Source: Nocardioides campestrisoli (GTDB taxonomy: Bacteria > Actinomycetota > Actinomycetes > Propionibacteriales > Nocardioidaceae). From it: 64,000 bases of DNA. This document shows positions 35,129-42,932 of this stretch, in pieces. A program made the translations under genes and the position numbers. Below the pieces are notes generated by a model. It saw only the letters and a list, made by a program, of their open reading frames with translations. It made no database searches and was not told the DNA's origin. Position 1 is the first letter of the stretch, and each line of letters starts with the position of its first letter. The DNA lies in NCBI RefSeq assembly GCF_013624435.2, contig NZ_CP061768.1, positions 3,376,001 through 3,440,000 of the forward strand, read 5' to 3'.

Positions 35129-36952
35129 ATGCCCTCCCCCGACACGCAGGCGTCCATCCCTGCGTCCACCTCCGCGTCCGGCGCCGACCGGCCCCTGCGC
35201 GCACTGTGGCAGCGACACCGCACCTACCGCGGCCGGTTCGTGGCCGCCGTGGCCACCTCGACGATCAACAAGGTCGCCGACGTGATGCCCGAGCTGCTGA
35301 TCGGCGCCGCCGTGGACGTGGTGGTGCGCGGCGACGCCTCCTTCGTCGCCGACCTGCTCGGCGTGGAGTCCCGGTACGCCCAGCTGGGCTGGCTGGCGGC
35401 GATCAACGTGGTGATCTGGCTGGTGGAGTCGGCCAGCCAGTACGTCGCCGACGTGCTGTGGCGAGGGCTGGCCCAGGGCGTCGAGCACGACCTGCGGGTC
35501 GAGGCCTACGACCACGCCCAGCACCTGGACGTGGGCTGGCACGAGGGACGCTCCCAGGGCGCGACGCTGGCCACCCTCAACGACGACGTCAACCAGCTCG
35601 AGCGGTTCCTCGACGTCGGGGCGCCGCAGATCCTGCAGACCACGCTCAACGTCATCCTGGTCGGGGCCGTCTTCGCCGTCGCCTCGTGGCAGCTGATGCT
35701 CCTGGCGTTCCTGCCGATCCCGGCCATCGTGCTCGGCTCGCTGGTCTTCCAGCGCCGGCTCGAGCCGCTCTACGCCCGGGTGCGGGAGACGGTGGCGGAC
35801 CTGTCCGGCACCCTGAGCGCCAACCTCGGCGGCATCACCACGATCAAGGCGTTCACCGCCGAGGACCGCGAGCGCGACCGGGTTGCGGCCGTCTCCGCGG
35901 CGTACCGCGACGCCAACACCCGGGCGATCCGCTCCTCGGCGGCCTTCGTGCCGCTGGTCCGGCTGGCCATCCTGGTCGGCTTCACCGCCACCCTGCTGCT
36001 CGGCGGCTGGGCCACCCTGGACGGGCGGCTCGAGCTCGGCGTCTACTCGGTGCTGGTCTTCATGACCCAGCGGCTCCTGTGGCCCCTGACCCAGGTGGCC
36101 GAGGTGCTCGACCTCTACCAGCGGGGCCGCGCCTCGACCGTGCGGATCCTGTCGCTGCTGGAGGAGCGCAGCGACGTCCCGGCCGGGACCCGGAGCCTGC
36201 CCGCGCCGGTCGCGGGCCGGCTGGAGCTGCGCGGCGTCCGGGCCGGGTACGGCGAGGGGCCCGACGTGCTGCGCGACGTCGACCTGGTGGTGCCGGCGGG
36301 CGAGACCCACGCGGTCGTCGGCCCGACCGGCGCCGGGAAGTCCTCGCTGCTCCGGCTGGTCATGCGGTTCGACGACCCGCGCGCGGGCCAGGTGCTGCTG
36401 GACGGGCAGGACGTGCGCGACCTGGACTGGGAGTCGCTGCGCGGCTCGACCGGCTACGTCGCCCAGGACGTCTACCTGTTCGCCGGGACGATCGCGGAGA
36501 ACATCGCCTACGGCCGGCCCGACGCGACCCGGGACGAGATCCGGGCGGCGGCCGAGGCCGCGGCGGCCTGGGAGTTCATCGAGGTGCTGCCCGGCGGTCT
36601 CGACGCCCCGGTCGGGGAGCGCGGGGTGACCCTCTCGGGCGGCCAGCGTCAGCGGCTCGCCCTGGCCCGCGCGCTGCTGCGCCGGCCCGCGGTGCTGGTG
36701 CTCGACGAGGCGACCAGCGCGGTCGACAACGAGACCGAGGCGGCGATCCAGCGCTCCCTGCGGGTGGCCACGGCCGACTGCACCGCGCTGGTGGTGGCGC
36801 ACCGGCTCTCGACCGTGCGCCACGCGGACCGGATCTGGGTGCTCGAGGCCGGACGGGTGGTCGAGGCCGGCACCCACGACGAGCTGGTCGCGGCCGGCGG
36901 CGCGTACGCGGCGCTGTGGGCGGTGCAGACCGGGGACCAGCTCCCGGCCTGA
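35129..36952 (+). CDS. ABC transporter ATP-binding protein/permease (exporter type)
   Basis: The 607-residue half-exporter has six TM helices (about residues 35-310) and a C-terminal ATPase. Walker A is GPTGAGKS (398-405), the signature is LSGGQRQR (502-509), Walker B is AVLVLDE (521-527). It probably works as a homodimer exporting lipids, glycans or drugs. It is divergent from the GH16/glycosyltransferase cluster. A link to surface-polysaccharide or lipid-linked sugar export is conceivable but untested. A strong terminator follows at 36981-37010. Confidence 0.92.
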   Translation: MPSPDTQASIPASTSASGADRPLRALWQRHRTYRGRFVAAVATSTINKVADVMPELLIGAAVDVVVRGDASFVADLLGVESRYAQLGWLAAINVVIWLVESASQYVADVLWRGLAQGVEHDLRVEAYDHAQHLDVGWHEGRSQGATLATLNDDVNQLERFLDVGAPQILQTTLNVILVGAVFAVASWQLMLLAFLPIPAIVLGSLVFQRRLEPLYARVRETVADLSGTLSANLGGITTIKAFTAEDRERDRVAAVSAAYRDANTRAIRSSAAFVPLVRLAILVGFTATLLLGGWATLDGRLELGVYSVLVFMTQRLLWPLTQVAEVLDLYQRGRASTVRILSLLEERSDVPAGTRSLPAPVAGRLELRGVRAGYGEGPDVLRDVDLVVPAGETHAVVGPTGAGKSSLLRLVMRFDDPRAGQVLLDGQDVRDLDWESLRGSTGYVAQDVYLFAGTIAENIAYGRPDATRDEIRAAAEAAAAWEFIEVLPGGLDAPVGERGVTLSGGQRQRLALARALLRRPAVLVLDEATSAVDNETEAAIQRSLRVATADCTALVVAHRLSTVRHADRIWVLEAGRVVEAGTHDELVAAGGAYAALWAVQTGDQLPA

Positions 36953-36980
36953 ACCCGGGCCACACTGACCCGGAACGCAG

Positions 36981-37010
36981 AGAAGGCAGGTCCCGGGGGA
37001 CCTGCCTTCT
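36981..37010. terminator. Strong hairpin terminator between ABC exporter and tRNA-Ala
   Basis: A perfect 13-bp stem (36981-36993 with 36998-37010, starting AGAAGGCAGG) with loop CGGG. It stands 28 nt after the exporter stop and just downstream of the tRNA on the minus strand, so it can serve both. Confidence 0.85.
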
Positions 37011-37020
37011 CATCTGCCTC

Positions 37021-37096
<76 letters not shown>

Positions 37097-37152
37097 AGGC
37101 GAGTAGGAACGTTAGCACCCGCGTGCCGCGCGCTCCCAATCGGGTTTGCTCC

Positions 37153-37959
37153 TCAGGAGCCGACGGCCCGGCGCTGCTCGCCCTCGTCGTCGCGGCGCGC
37201 CTGGTCGGCGTCGTCGGCGGCGCGGGCGATCGCGGCGTCCTGGTCGGTGCGGCCGGAGGTCCACACGCCGGTGGAGTCCAGGTCGATGGTCTGCACGCTG
37301 CGGCGCACGGCGGCGGGCTTGCCCACGTACGTCGGCAGGGTGACCGGCACCATGTCCCACATCGACGGGTCCGAGACCACGACCTCGGGGGCGGTGGTGA
37401 CGACCTCGTCGCCGGAGACCGCGGGGATCCCGGTGGTCACGGTGTCGTCGTCGACCGGAGCAGGAGCCGGCGCCGCCGCCTCGGGGGTACGGGGCGCCCG
37501 AGCGCGGGAGATGCCGCGCTCCTGGCGCACCATCAGGCGACAGGCGACCAGCCAGGCCACGAGCAGCGTGGCGGGGGCGGCGACGTACCACCAGGAGATC
37601 ACGCCGGCCGCGGCGACGGCGGTCACCGTCACCAGGAGACCCAGGATCAGGCTGAGCACGTTGCGGCGCCGGCGGGCGGCGCGGTTGGCCGCGGCGCGCC
37701 GGGCGGCCACCGTCGCGACCACGGGCGCGGGGCCCTTGGTCTCGATCTTCGGCACCGACGGAGCCCGGCCGGGGGTCACCACCAGCCGCGCGTCCCGCGG
37801 GCCGACCGGCTCCCGGCGCGCGAGCACGCGCATCGTGCGGGAGAACCGGTCCACGGACCGGGCGCGCTGGACCTCGTCGTGGTGCTTGATCGCCTTGGGG
37901 ACCAGGTAGACGGCCCAGGTCACGGCGATGGCCACGAAGATCAATGCGCTGAGGTCCAC
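37153..37959 (-). CDS. sepX: Divisome protein SepX/GlpR family
   Basis: The 268-residue protein has an N-terminal membrane helix (about residues 5-22) and WAVYLVPKAIKHHDEV, RSVDRFSRTMRVLARRE, the SepX/GlpR signature. Two further helices lie in the region about 100-143, and a Pro/Ala/Asp-rich cytosolic tail follows. In Streptomyces SepX helps stabilise FtsZ at septa. The gene sits beside a GNAT, mog, moaC and moeA as in streptomycetes. The GTG start at 37959 follows TAACCT by 7 nt, suggesting leaderless transcription. Confidence 0.82.
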   Translation of the reverse strand: MDLSALIFVAIAVTWAVYLVPKAIKHHDEVQRARSVDRFSRTMRVLARREPVGPRDARLVVTPGRAPSVPKIETKGPAPVVATVAARRAAANRAARRRRNVLSLILGLLVTVTAVAAAGVISWWYVAAPATLLVAWLVACRLMVRQERGISRARAPRTPEAAAPAPAPVDDDTVTTGIPAVSGDEVVTTAPEVVVSDPSMWDMVPVTLPTYVGKPAAVRRSVQTIDLDSTGVWTSGRTDQDAAIARAADDADQARRDDEGEQRRAVGS

Positions 37960-37966
37960 AAGGTCG

Positions 37967-37972
37967 AGGTTA
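37967..37972 (-). promoter_or_regulatory. -10 hexamer of sepX
   Basis: On the minus strand TAACCT ends 7 nt before the GTG start, the leaderless geometry repeated in this window. Confidence 0.45.
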
Positions 37973-38052
37973 GGTTCGACGCCGCTGCTTGGGGCGCAAG
38001 ATCACAGGTGTGTCGCAGAACAACTCGTGTGACTTGGACGCGAGCGGGTCCC

Positions 38053-38673
38053 TCAGCCCTCCCGGACCCGGGCGAGCAGCCCGTCGGGCACCTCCTCGGC
38101 GGTGATCGCGAAGACCCGGTGGTCGCGCCAGGCGCCGTCGATGTGCAGGAACCGGGGCGCGTAGCCGACCTCGCGCAGCCCCAGCTTCTCCACCACCCGC
38201 AGGGAGTTGGTGTTCTCCGGGCGGACGCAGATCTCGATCCGGTGCAGGCGCCCGGCGGTGAAGCAGTGGTCGATCACCATCGCCACCGCGCGGGGCATCA
38301 CGCCCCGGCCTGCGACCCCCTGGTCCAGCCAGTAGCCGACCGAGGCGAAGAGGGCGGAGCCGCGGACGATGTTGTTCACCGTCACCTGCCCGACCAGCCG
38401 CCCCTCGAGCTCGATCACGAAGGGCATCGTGGTGCCCTCCCGCCCGGCCCGGCGCAGCCGACCGACCAGCTGGCGGAACGACGTGGGCCTGGCGTCGCCA
38501 CCCGGCGGCACCGTGGCCTCCCAGGGCTGCAGCCAGACGGCGTTGCGCTGGCGGGTGGCGGTCCAGGCGGGCCCGTCGGAGACCTCGATCGGACGGAGCA
38601 CCAGGGAGTCCTCGACCAGGCGCGCCGGCCACCCCGGGGCGGTCGGGGGCAGGGCCCAGCCGAGGGGCCTCAT
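38053..38673 (-). CDS. GNAT family N-acetyltransferase (RimJ-like)
   Basis: The 206-residue GNAT has FVIELEGRLVGQVTVNNIVRGS for strands beta 2-4, the acetyl-CoA loop GVAGRGVMPRAV (about residues 127-138), and RIEICVRPENTNSLRVVEKLG with the RimJ/RimL signature. It probably acetylates a protein N-terminus or another amine. The start at 38673 overlaps mog by ATGA. The sepX-GNAT-mog order follows the actinobacterial molybdopterin locus. Confidence 0.9.
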   Translation of the reverse strand: MRPLGWALPPTAPGWPARLVEDSLVLRPIEVSDGPAWTATRQRNAVWLQPWEATVPPGGDARPTSFRQLVGRLRRAGREGTTMPFVIELEGRLVGQVTVNNIVRGSALFASVGYWLDQGVAGRGVMPRAVAMVIDHCFTAGRLHRIEICVRPENTNSLRVVEKLGLREVGYAPRFLHIDGAWRDHRVFAITAEEVPDGLLARVREG

Positions 38674-39167
38674 GAGGCGCCGCGGTCGTGGTCCGAGCCG
38701 ACCACCTGCTCCACGGCGTGCCGCAGCACCGGCTCCAGCACCGCCAGCCCGTCGCGGACGCCGCCGCGCGAGCCCGGCAGGTTCACCACCAGGCACCGGC
38801 CGGCCACCCCGGCCAGCCCCCGGGAGAGCACCGCGGCGGGCTGGCCCTGCGCCACGCCGTACGCCCGGATCGCCTCGGCGATGCCGGGCACCTCGAAGTC
38901 CAGCACCGTCCGGGTCGCCTCCGGCGTCCGGTCGGTGGGGGTCAACCCGGTGCCGCCGGTGGTGAGCACGACCCGCGCCCCCGCCGCGACCGCCTCCCGC
39001 AGCGCCCGGGCCACCGGCTCCCCGTCCTCGACCACGACCGGCTCGGTGACGGCGTACCCCTGGGCGCGGAGGAAGTCGGCGATCACCGGGCCCGTCTCGT
39101 CCTCGTAGACACCGCGGGCGGCGCGGTTGGAGGCCACCACCACGCCGGCCGGCAGCGGCCCGGTCAC
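38670..39167 (-). CDS. mog: Molybdenum cofactor protein MogA/MoaB family
   Basis: The protein adenylylates molybdopterin before molybdenum insertion by MoeA. The 165-residue sequence has TTGGTGLTPTDRTPEAT around residues 75-91 (the MoCF signature) and NLPGSRGGVRDGL near the end. A start at GTG 39167 is favoured because GGGGGAG lies 8 nt upstream; GTG 39176 is an alternative. It overlaps moaC by GTGA. Confidence 0.93.
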   Translation of the reverse strand: MTGPLPAGVVVASNRAARGVYEDETGPVIADFLRAQGYAVTEPVVVEDGEPVARALREAVAAGARVVLTTGGTGLTPTDRTPEATRTVLDFEVPGIAEAIRAYGVAQGQPAAVLSRGLAGVAGRCLVVNLPGSRGGVRDGLAVLEPVLRHAVEQVVGSDHDRGAS

Positions 39168-39631
39168 CGGCGCCACTCCCCCGACTTGCCACCGGTCTTC
39201 GACTCGACCCGGATGTCGGTGATGGTGGCGCCCTTGTCGACCGCCTTGACCATGTCGACCACCGTGAGGGCCGCCACCGAGACCGCCGTCAGCGCCTCCA
39301 TCTCGACGCCGGTGCGGTCGGCGGTGGAGACGGTCGCGGTGATCTCCACCGCGTCGTCGGCGACGCGCAGGTCGACCGCGACCGACGAGACCGCGATCGG
39401 GTGGCACAGCGGCACCAGCGCCGGGGTCTGCTTGGCACCCATGATCCCGGCCACCCGCGCCACCGCCAGGGCGTCCCCCTTGGGCACCCCCTCGCCGCGG
39501 AGCAGGGCGACCACCTGCGCGGAGACCAGCACCCGCCCCGACGCGACCGCCGTCCGGGCGGTCACGTCCTTGGCCGAGACGTCGACCATCCGGGCCGCGC
39601 CGCTCTCGTCGACGTGGGTCAACCGATCCAT
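39164..39631 (-). CDS. moaC: Cyclic pyranopterin monophosphate synthase
   Basis: MoaC converts the MoaA product to cyclic pyranopterin monophosphate in molybdenum cofactor synthesis. The 155-residue protein has the LCHPIAVS segment (about 78-85), MEALTAVSVAALTVVDMVKAVDK and the catalytic Lys-containing C-terminal DIRVESKTGGKSG. No moaA, moaE or moaD lies in the window. It sits 22 nt downstream of moeA. Confidence 0.95.
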   Translation of the reverse strand: MDRLTHVDESGAARMVDVSAKDVTARTAVASGRVLVSAQVVALLRGEGVPKGDALAVARVAGIMGAKQTPALVPLCHPIAVSSVAVDLRVADDAVEITATVSTADRTGVEMEALTAVSVAALTVVDMVKAVDKGATITDIRVESKTGGKSGEWRR

Positions 39632-39653
39632 GGTCAGCTCCTCGAGATGTCCG

Positions 39654-40904
39654 TCAGTAGTCCTCGTCCAGGCGCAGCACCTGGACCATGTCGCCGGCGG
39701 CCAGGGAGGTCACGTCCTCCGGCACGACCACCAGCGCGTCGGAGGCGGCCAGGTCGCCGATCAGGTGGGAGCCGTGGCCGCCCACCGGCTGCACGAACGC
39801 GCCGCCCCGGTCGACCTGGTAGCTGGCCCGGACGAACTGCCGCCGTCCCGGCGGGGACGAGATGGTGTGCGTGAGCCGGGCTCGCCGGGTCGGACGCTCG
39901 TACGGCAGCCGCCCCATCATCCGGCGCAGCGCGGGCAGCACGAAGACCTGGAAGGAGACGTAGGAGGAGACCGGGTTGCCCGGCAGGGTGAAGATCGGGA
40001 TCCGGTCCTCGCCCACGACGCCGAAGCCCTGCGGCTTGCCGGGCTGCATCGCCACCTTGCCGAACCAGACCGTGCCGAGCTCGGAGAGCGCCTCCTTGAC
40101 CACGTCGTAGTCGCCCTCGCTGACCCCGCCGCTGGTCACCACCAGGTCGGCGCGGACCAGCTGGTCGCTCAGCGCGTCGGTGAAGGCGCTCGGCTCGTCG
40201 GGCACGATGCCCACCCGGTAGGCCAGCGCCCCGGCGGCCCGGGCGGCGGCGGCGAGCAGGAAGGAGTTGCCGTCGTAGATGGAGTCGTGGCCCAGGGCCG
40301 TGCCCGGGTCGCGCAGCTCGGAGCCGGTGGAGATGACCACCACCCGGGGTCGGGGCCGCGAGCGCACCGTGGCGCGCCCGACCGAGGCCAGCAGCCCCAG
40401 GTGCCGGGGGCCCAGCACGGTGCCGTGCTCGACGAGCCGGTCCCCGACCGCGACGTCCTCGCCGGCCCGGCGCACGTGCTGGCCAAGCGTCGGCGCCCGC
40501 TCGATCAGCACCTCGGCGACACCACGGTCGGTCCACTCGTAGGGGACCACCGTGTCCGCGCCGGTGGGCAGCGGCGCCCCGGTCATGATCTTGACCGCCG
40601 TGCCCGGCGAGAGCGCCAGGATCCGGGCCTGGCCGGCGCCGATCTCCCCGACCACCGGCAGCCGCACCGGGGTCTCGGGCGAGGCCCCCGCGACGTCCTC
40701 GCTGCGCACGGCGTAGCCGTCCATCGCGGAGTTGTCGAAGCCGGGCAGCGCCACCTCGGCGAAGACGTCCTCGGCCACCGCCATCCCCAGGGACTCCATC
40801 AGCGGCTGCGGGAAGTCGGGCAGCGGGGAGACCGTGGCCAGCACGCGCTGCACCAGGTCGTGGACGGTGAGGAGCCCCTCGTCGGCCGACGGTCCCTCAG
40901 GCAT
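39654..40904 (-). CDS. moeA: Molybdopterin molybdenumtransferase
   Basis: MoeA inserts molybdate into adenylylated molybdopterin. The 416-residue protein shows DNSAMDGYAVR (about 57-67), MTGAPLPTGADTVVPYEWT, STGSEL, SGGVSEGDYDVV and LPGNPVSSYVSF, covering all MoeA domains. The ATG at 40904 lies within the end of the preceding UGP gene (8-nt overlap), so the genes are probably co-transcribed. Confidence 0.96.
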   Translation of the reverse strand: MPEGPSADEGLLTVHDLVQRVLATVSPLPDFPQPLMESLGMAVAEDVFAEVALPGFDNSAMDGYAVRSEDVAGASPETPVRLPVVGEIGAGQARILALSPGTAVKIMTGAPLPTGADTVVPYEWTDRGVAEVLIERAPTLGQHVRRAGEDVAVGDRLVEHGTVLGPRHLGLLASVGRATVRSRPRPRVVVISTGSELRDPGTALGHDSIYDGNSFLLAAAARAAGALAYRVGIVPDEPSAFTDALSDQLVRADLVVTSGGVSEGDYDVVKEALSELGTVWFGKVAMQPGKPQGFGVVGEDRIPIFTLPGNPVSSYVSFQVFVLPALRRMMGRLPYERPTRRARLTHTISSPPGRRQFVRASYQVDRGGAFVQPVGGHGSHLIGDLAASDALVVVPEDVTSLAAGDMVQVLRLDEDY

Positions 40905-42306
40905 CGTCGCCCCCGGGGTCCTCCCCCAGCACCGCACCCGCCGGCACCCGCTGCGCCGACGAGGCGTCGAGCTCGACGTCGCCGACCAGGGTGACGCCGC
41001 GCTCGAAGGTCCAGTCGCCGTTGATCCGCACCTGGGTGGCCCGCCGCATCGACGGCGCACCCTCGGGGAAGCGCCGGTCGAAGTCGTCGACCAGCTTGTA
41101 GAACGTGCCGTCGAGGTCGACGAACGGCACCGCGGAGGCGCTCTGGTCCAGGACGAAGTCCGGACCCAGGTCGTAGATGTCGGAGCGCAGCACCAGCAGG
41201 TCGTCGGTGGTCTTGACCGGGACGAACCGGTCACGCCCCACCTCGATCGTCCGGGCCCCCTCGAAGACCTCGATCGCCGCACCCATCGCCGTCTCGATCT
41301 GGACCACCTGCGGGGAGGCGGGGTCCGCGGGGTCGACGGTCTTGACGTTGCGGATCAGCGGCAGGCCCAGGATCCCCTCGCGGGAGTCCAGGGTCTGCTC
41401 CATCGCGTGCAGGTCGAACCACAGGTTGTTGGTCGAGGTGTAGCGGTGCCGGTCCAGGTCGGCCAGCGCGCTCTTGTCGGAGTCCAAGGTCTGCGCCGAC
41501 TCGCGCAGCACGATCCGTCCGTCGGACTTGCGCCGGGCGAAGTGCCCGCCCTTGCGGTCCGAGGCGGTACGCCGTACGGCCTCGATCGCGAACGGCGCCC
41601 CGGACCCGGCGAACCAGCCGGCGACCTTCGGGTCGGGCACCGCCCCCAGGTTGTCGGAGTTGGAGACGAACGCGTAGCGGTACCCCGCCGCGATCAGCTG
41701 GGCCAGCAGGCCGCTGCCGCGCAGGGCGGTGTAGAGGTCACCGTGACCCGGCGGGCACCACTCCAGGTCCGGGTCCTTGGGCCAGGCCACCGGCATCAGC
41801 GAGTCGGCCAGCAGCTTGGGCTCCTTGTTCTGCAGGAACTCCAGCGGCAGGCCCTCGACCGGCAGCTCGTCGTAGCGCGCGATCGCTGCCATCGTGTCGC
41901 CGGAGGTGCGGAAGCTGTTCATGAAGACCAGCGGCAGCGGGGCGTCGTACTTGGTGCGCAGGTGCAGCACCTGGCGGCAGATGATGTCGAGGAACGAGAG
42001 CCCGCGGCGCACGCAGAGCAGCGACTTCGCCCGGTCCATGCCCATGGAGGTGCCGAGCCCGCCGTTGAGCTTGATCGAGACGGTGGCCCGGATCGCGTCG
42101 CGCGCCGCCTCCTCGTCGACCTCGACCTCGGACAGCGACTCCATGTCCAGCGGCTCGATCGAGGACTCGGGGATCATGCCGGTCTCCCCGTGCTCGAGCA
42201 GCCGGTGGTAGTGCGCGAAGGTCTGCACGGCGACCTCGTCGACGCCGGCCGCACGCATCTTGGCGGTGGCCGCGGTCAGGCCCGCGGACTGTGAATGACT
42301 CCCCAT
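40897..42306 (-). CDS. UTP--glucose-1-phosphate uridylyltransferase (UGP/UDPGP type)
   Basis: The 469-residue enzyme makes UDP-glucose from UTP and glucose-1-phosphate. It has the eukaryotic-type UGP signature LNGGLGTSMGMDRAKS (80-95), FMNSFRTS, EFLQNKEPKL and WCPPGHGD, and is much longer than the usual bacterial GalU of about 300 residues. Its place beside moeA matches the galU slot of other actinobacteria. UDP-glucose is a likely donor precursor for cell-envelope glycans. The ATG lies 6 nt from TACGAT, giving a leaderless promoter back to back with that of the next gene. Confidence 0.92.
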   Translation of the reverse strand: MGSHSQSAGLTAATAKMRAAGVDEVAVQTFAHYHRLLEHGETGMIPESSIEPLDMESLSEVEVDEEAARDAIRATVSIKLNGGLGTSMGMDRAKSLLCVRRGLSFLDIICRQVLHLRTKYDAPLPLVFMNSFRTSGDTMAAIARYDELPVEGLPLEFLQNKEPKLLADSLMPVAWPKDPDLEWCPPGHGDLYTALRGSGLLAQLIAAGYRYAFVSNSDNLGAVPDPKVAGWFAGSGAPFAIEAVRRTASDRKGGHFARRKSDGRIVLRESAQTLDSDKSALADLDRHRYTSTNNLWFDLHAMEQTLDSREGILGLPLIRNVKTVDPADPASPQVVQIETAMGAAIEVFEGARTIEVGRDRFVPVKTTDDLLVLRSDIYDLGPDFVLDQSASAVPFVDLDGTFYKLVDDFDRRFPEGAPSMRRATQVRINGDWTFERGVTLVGDVELDASSAQRVPAGAVLGEDPGGDDA

Positions 42307-42312
42307 GGAGCG

Positions 42313-42322
42313 ATCGTAGGCT
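42313..42322. promoter_or_regulatory. Overlapping divergent -10 hexamers
   Basis: The minus-strand TACGAT (42318-42313) serves the UGP gene (ATG 42306, 6-nt gap). The plus-strand TAGGCT (42317-42322) serves the 5-FCL gene (GTG 42330, 7-nt gap). The two hexamers share bases 42317-42318. Confidence 0.55.
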
Positions 42323-42329
42323 GGTCGGC

Positions 42330-42932
42330 GTGGAAGAGGTGCACGTCCCCCGCAAGACCGCCATGCGGGACCAGGTGCTGGCGGCCCGGCGGCGCCGCCC
42401 GCTCGCCGAGTCCGCCGAGGACGCGCGCCTGCTGGCCCAGCACCTGCTGGCCGCACCCCCCGTACGCCGGGCCGCGACGGTCGCGGCGTACGTCTCCACC
42501 GGGCGCGAGCCCGGCACCGGCGTGCTGCTCGACGCCCTGCGCGAGAGCGGCCGGCGCGTGCTGCTGCCGGTGCTGCTCCCCGACGGCGACCTCGACTGGG
42601 CGACCTACGACGGCCCGGGCACGCTGGTCTCGGCCCGCCGCGGGCTGCTGGAGCCGGTCGGCCCCCGGCTCGGGGTGGAGGCGATCACCCGCGCCGACGC
42701 CGTGCTGGTGCCCGGGCTGGCCGTCTCGTCGGCGGGCATGCGGCTGGGCCGCGGGGGCGGCTCCTACGACCGCGCCCTGGCCCGGGTGGCCGCGGACGTG
42801 TGGACCTGCGTGCTGCTGCACCCCGACGAGGTGGGGCTCGACGTCCCCGCGCAGGCGCACGACCGGGCGGTCCGGGCGGTGGCCACCAGCCAGGGCGTGC
42901 AGTCGCTCGACCCGCTCAGCCCCGGGGCGTGA
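42330..42932 (+). CDS. 5-formyltetrahydrofolate cyclo-ligase
   Basis: The enzyme converts 5-formyl-THF to 5,10-methenyl-THF with ATP. The 200-residue protein has the N-terminal KTAMRDQVLAARRRR, AYVSTGREPGT and the phosphate-binding loop GMRLGRGGGSYDRAL (about residues 137-151). Start is GTG 42330, leaderless. Its 3' end overlaps the convergent penicillin acylase by 17 nt. Confidence 0.93.
   Translation: MEEVHVPRKTAMRDQVLAARRRRPLAESAEDARLLAQHLLAAPPVRRAATVAAYVSTGREPGTGVLLDALRESGRRVLLPVLLPDGDLDWATYDGPGTLVSARRGLLEPVGPRLGVEAITRADAVLVPGLAVSSAGMRLGRGGGSYDRALARVAADVWTCVLLHPDEVGLDVPAQAHDRAVRAVATSQGVQSLDPLSPGA

Noticed and set aside
37980..38040. TCACA/TGTGA half-sites upstream of sepX as an operator
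   Set aside because: The arms are only five bases, separated by about 20 bases, and no matching regulator could be named; too weak to annotate.
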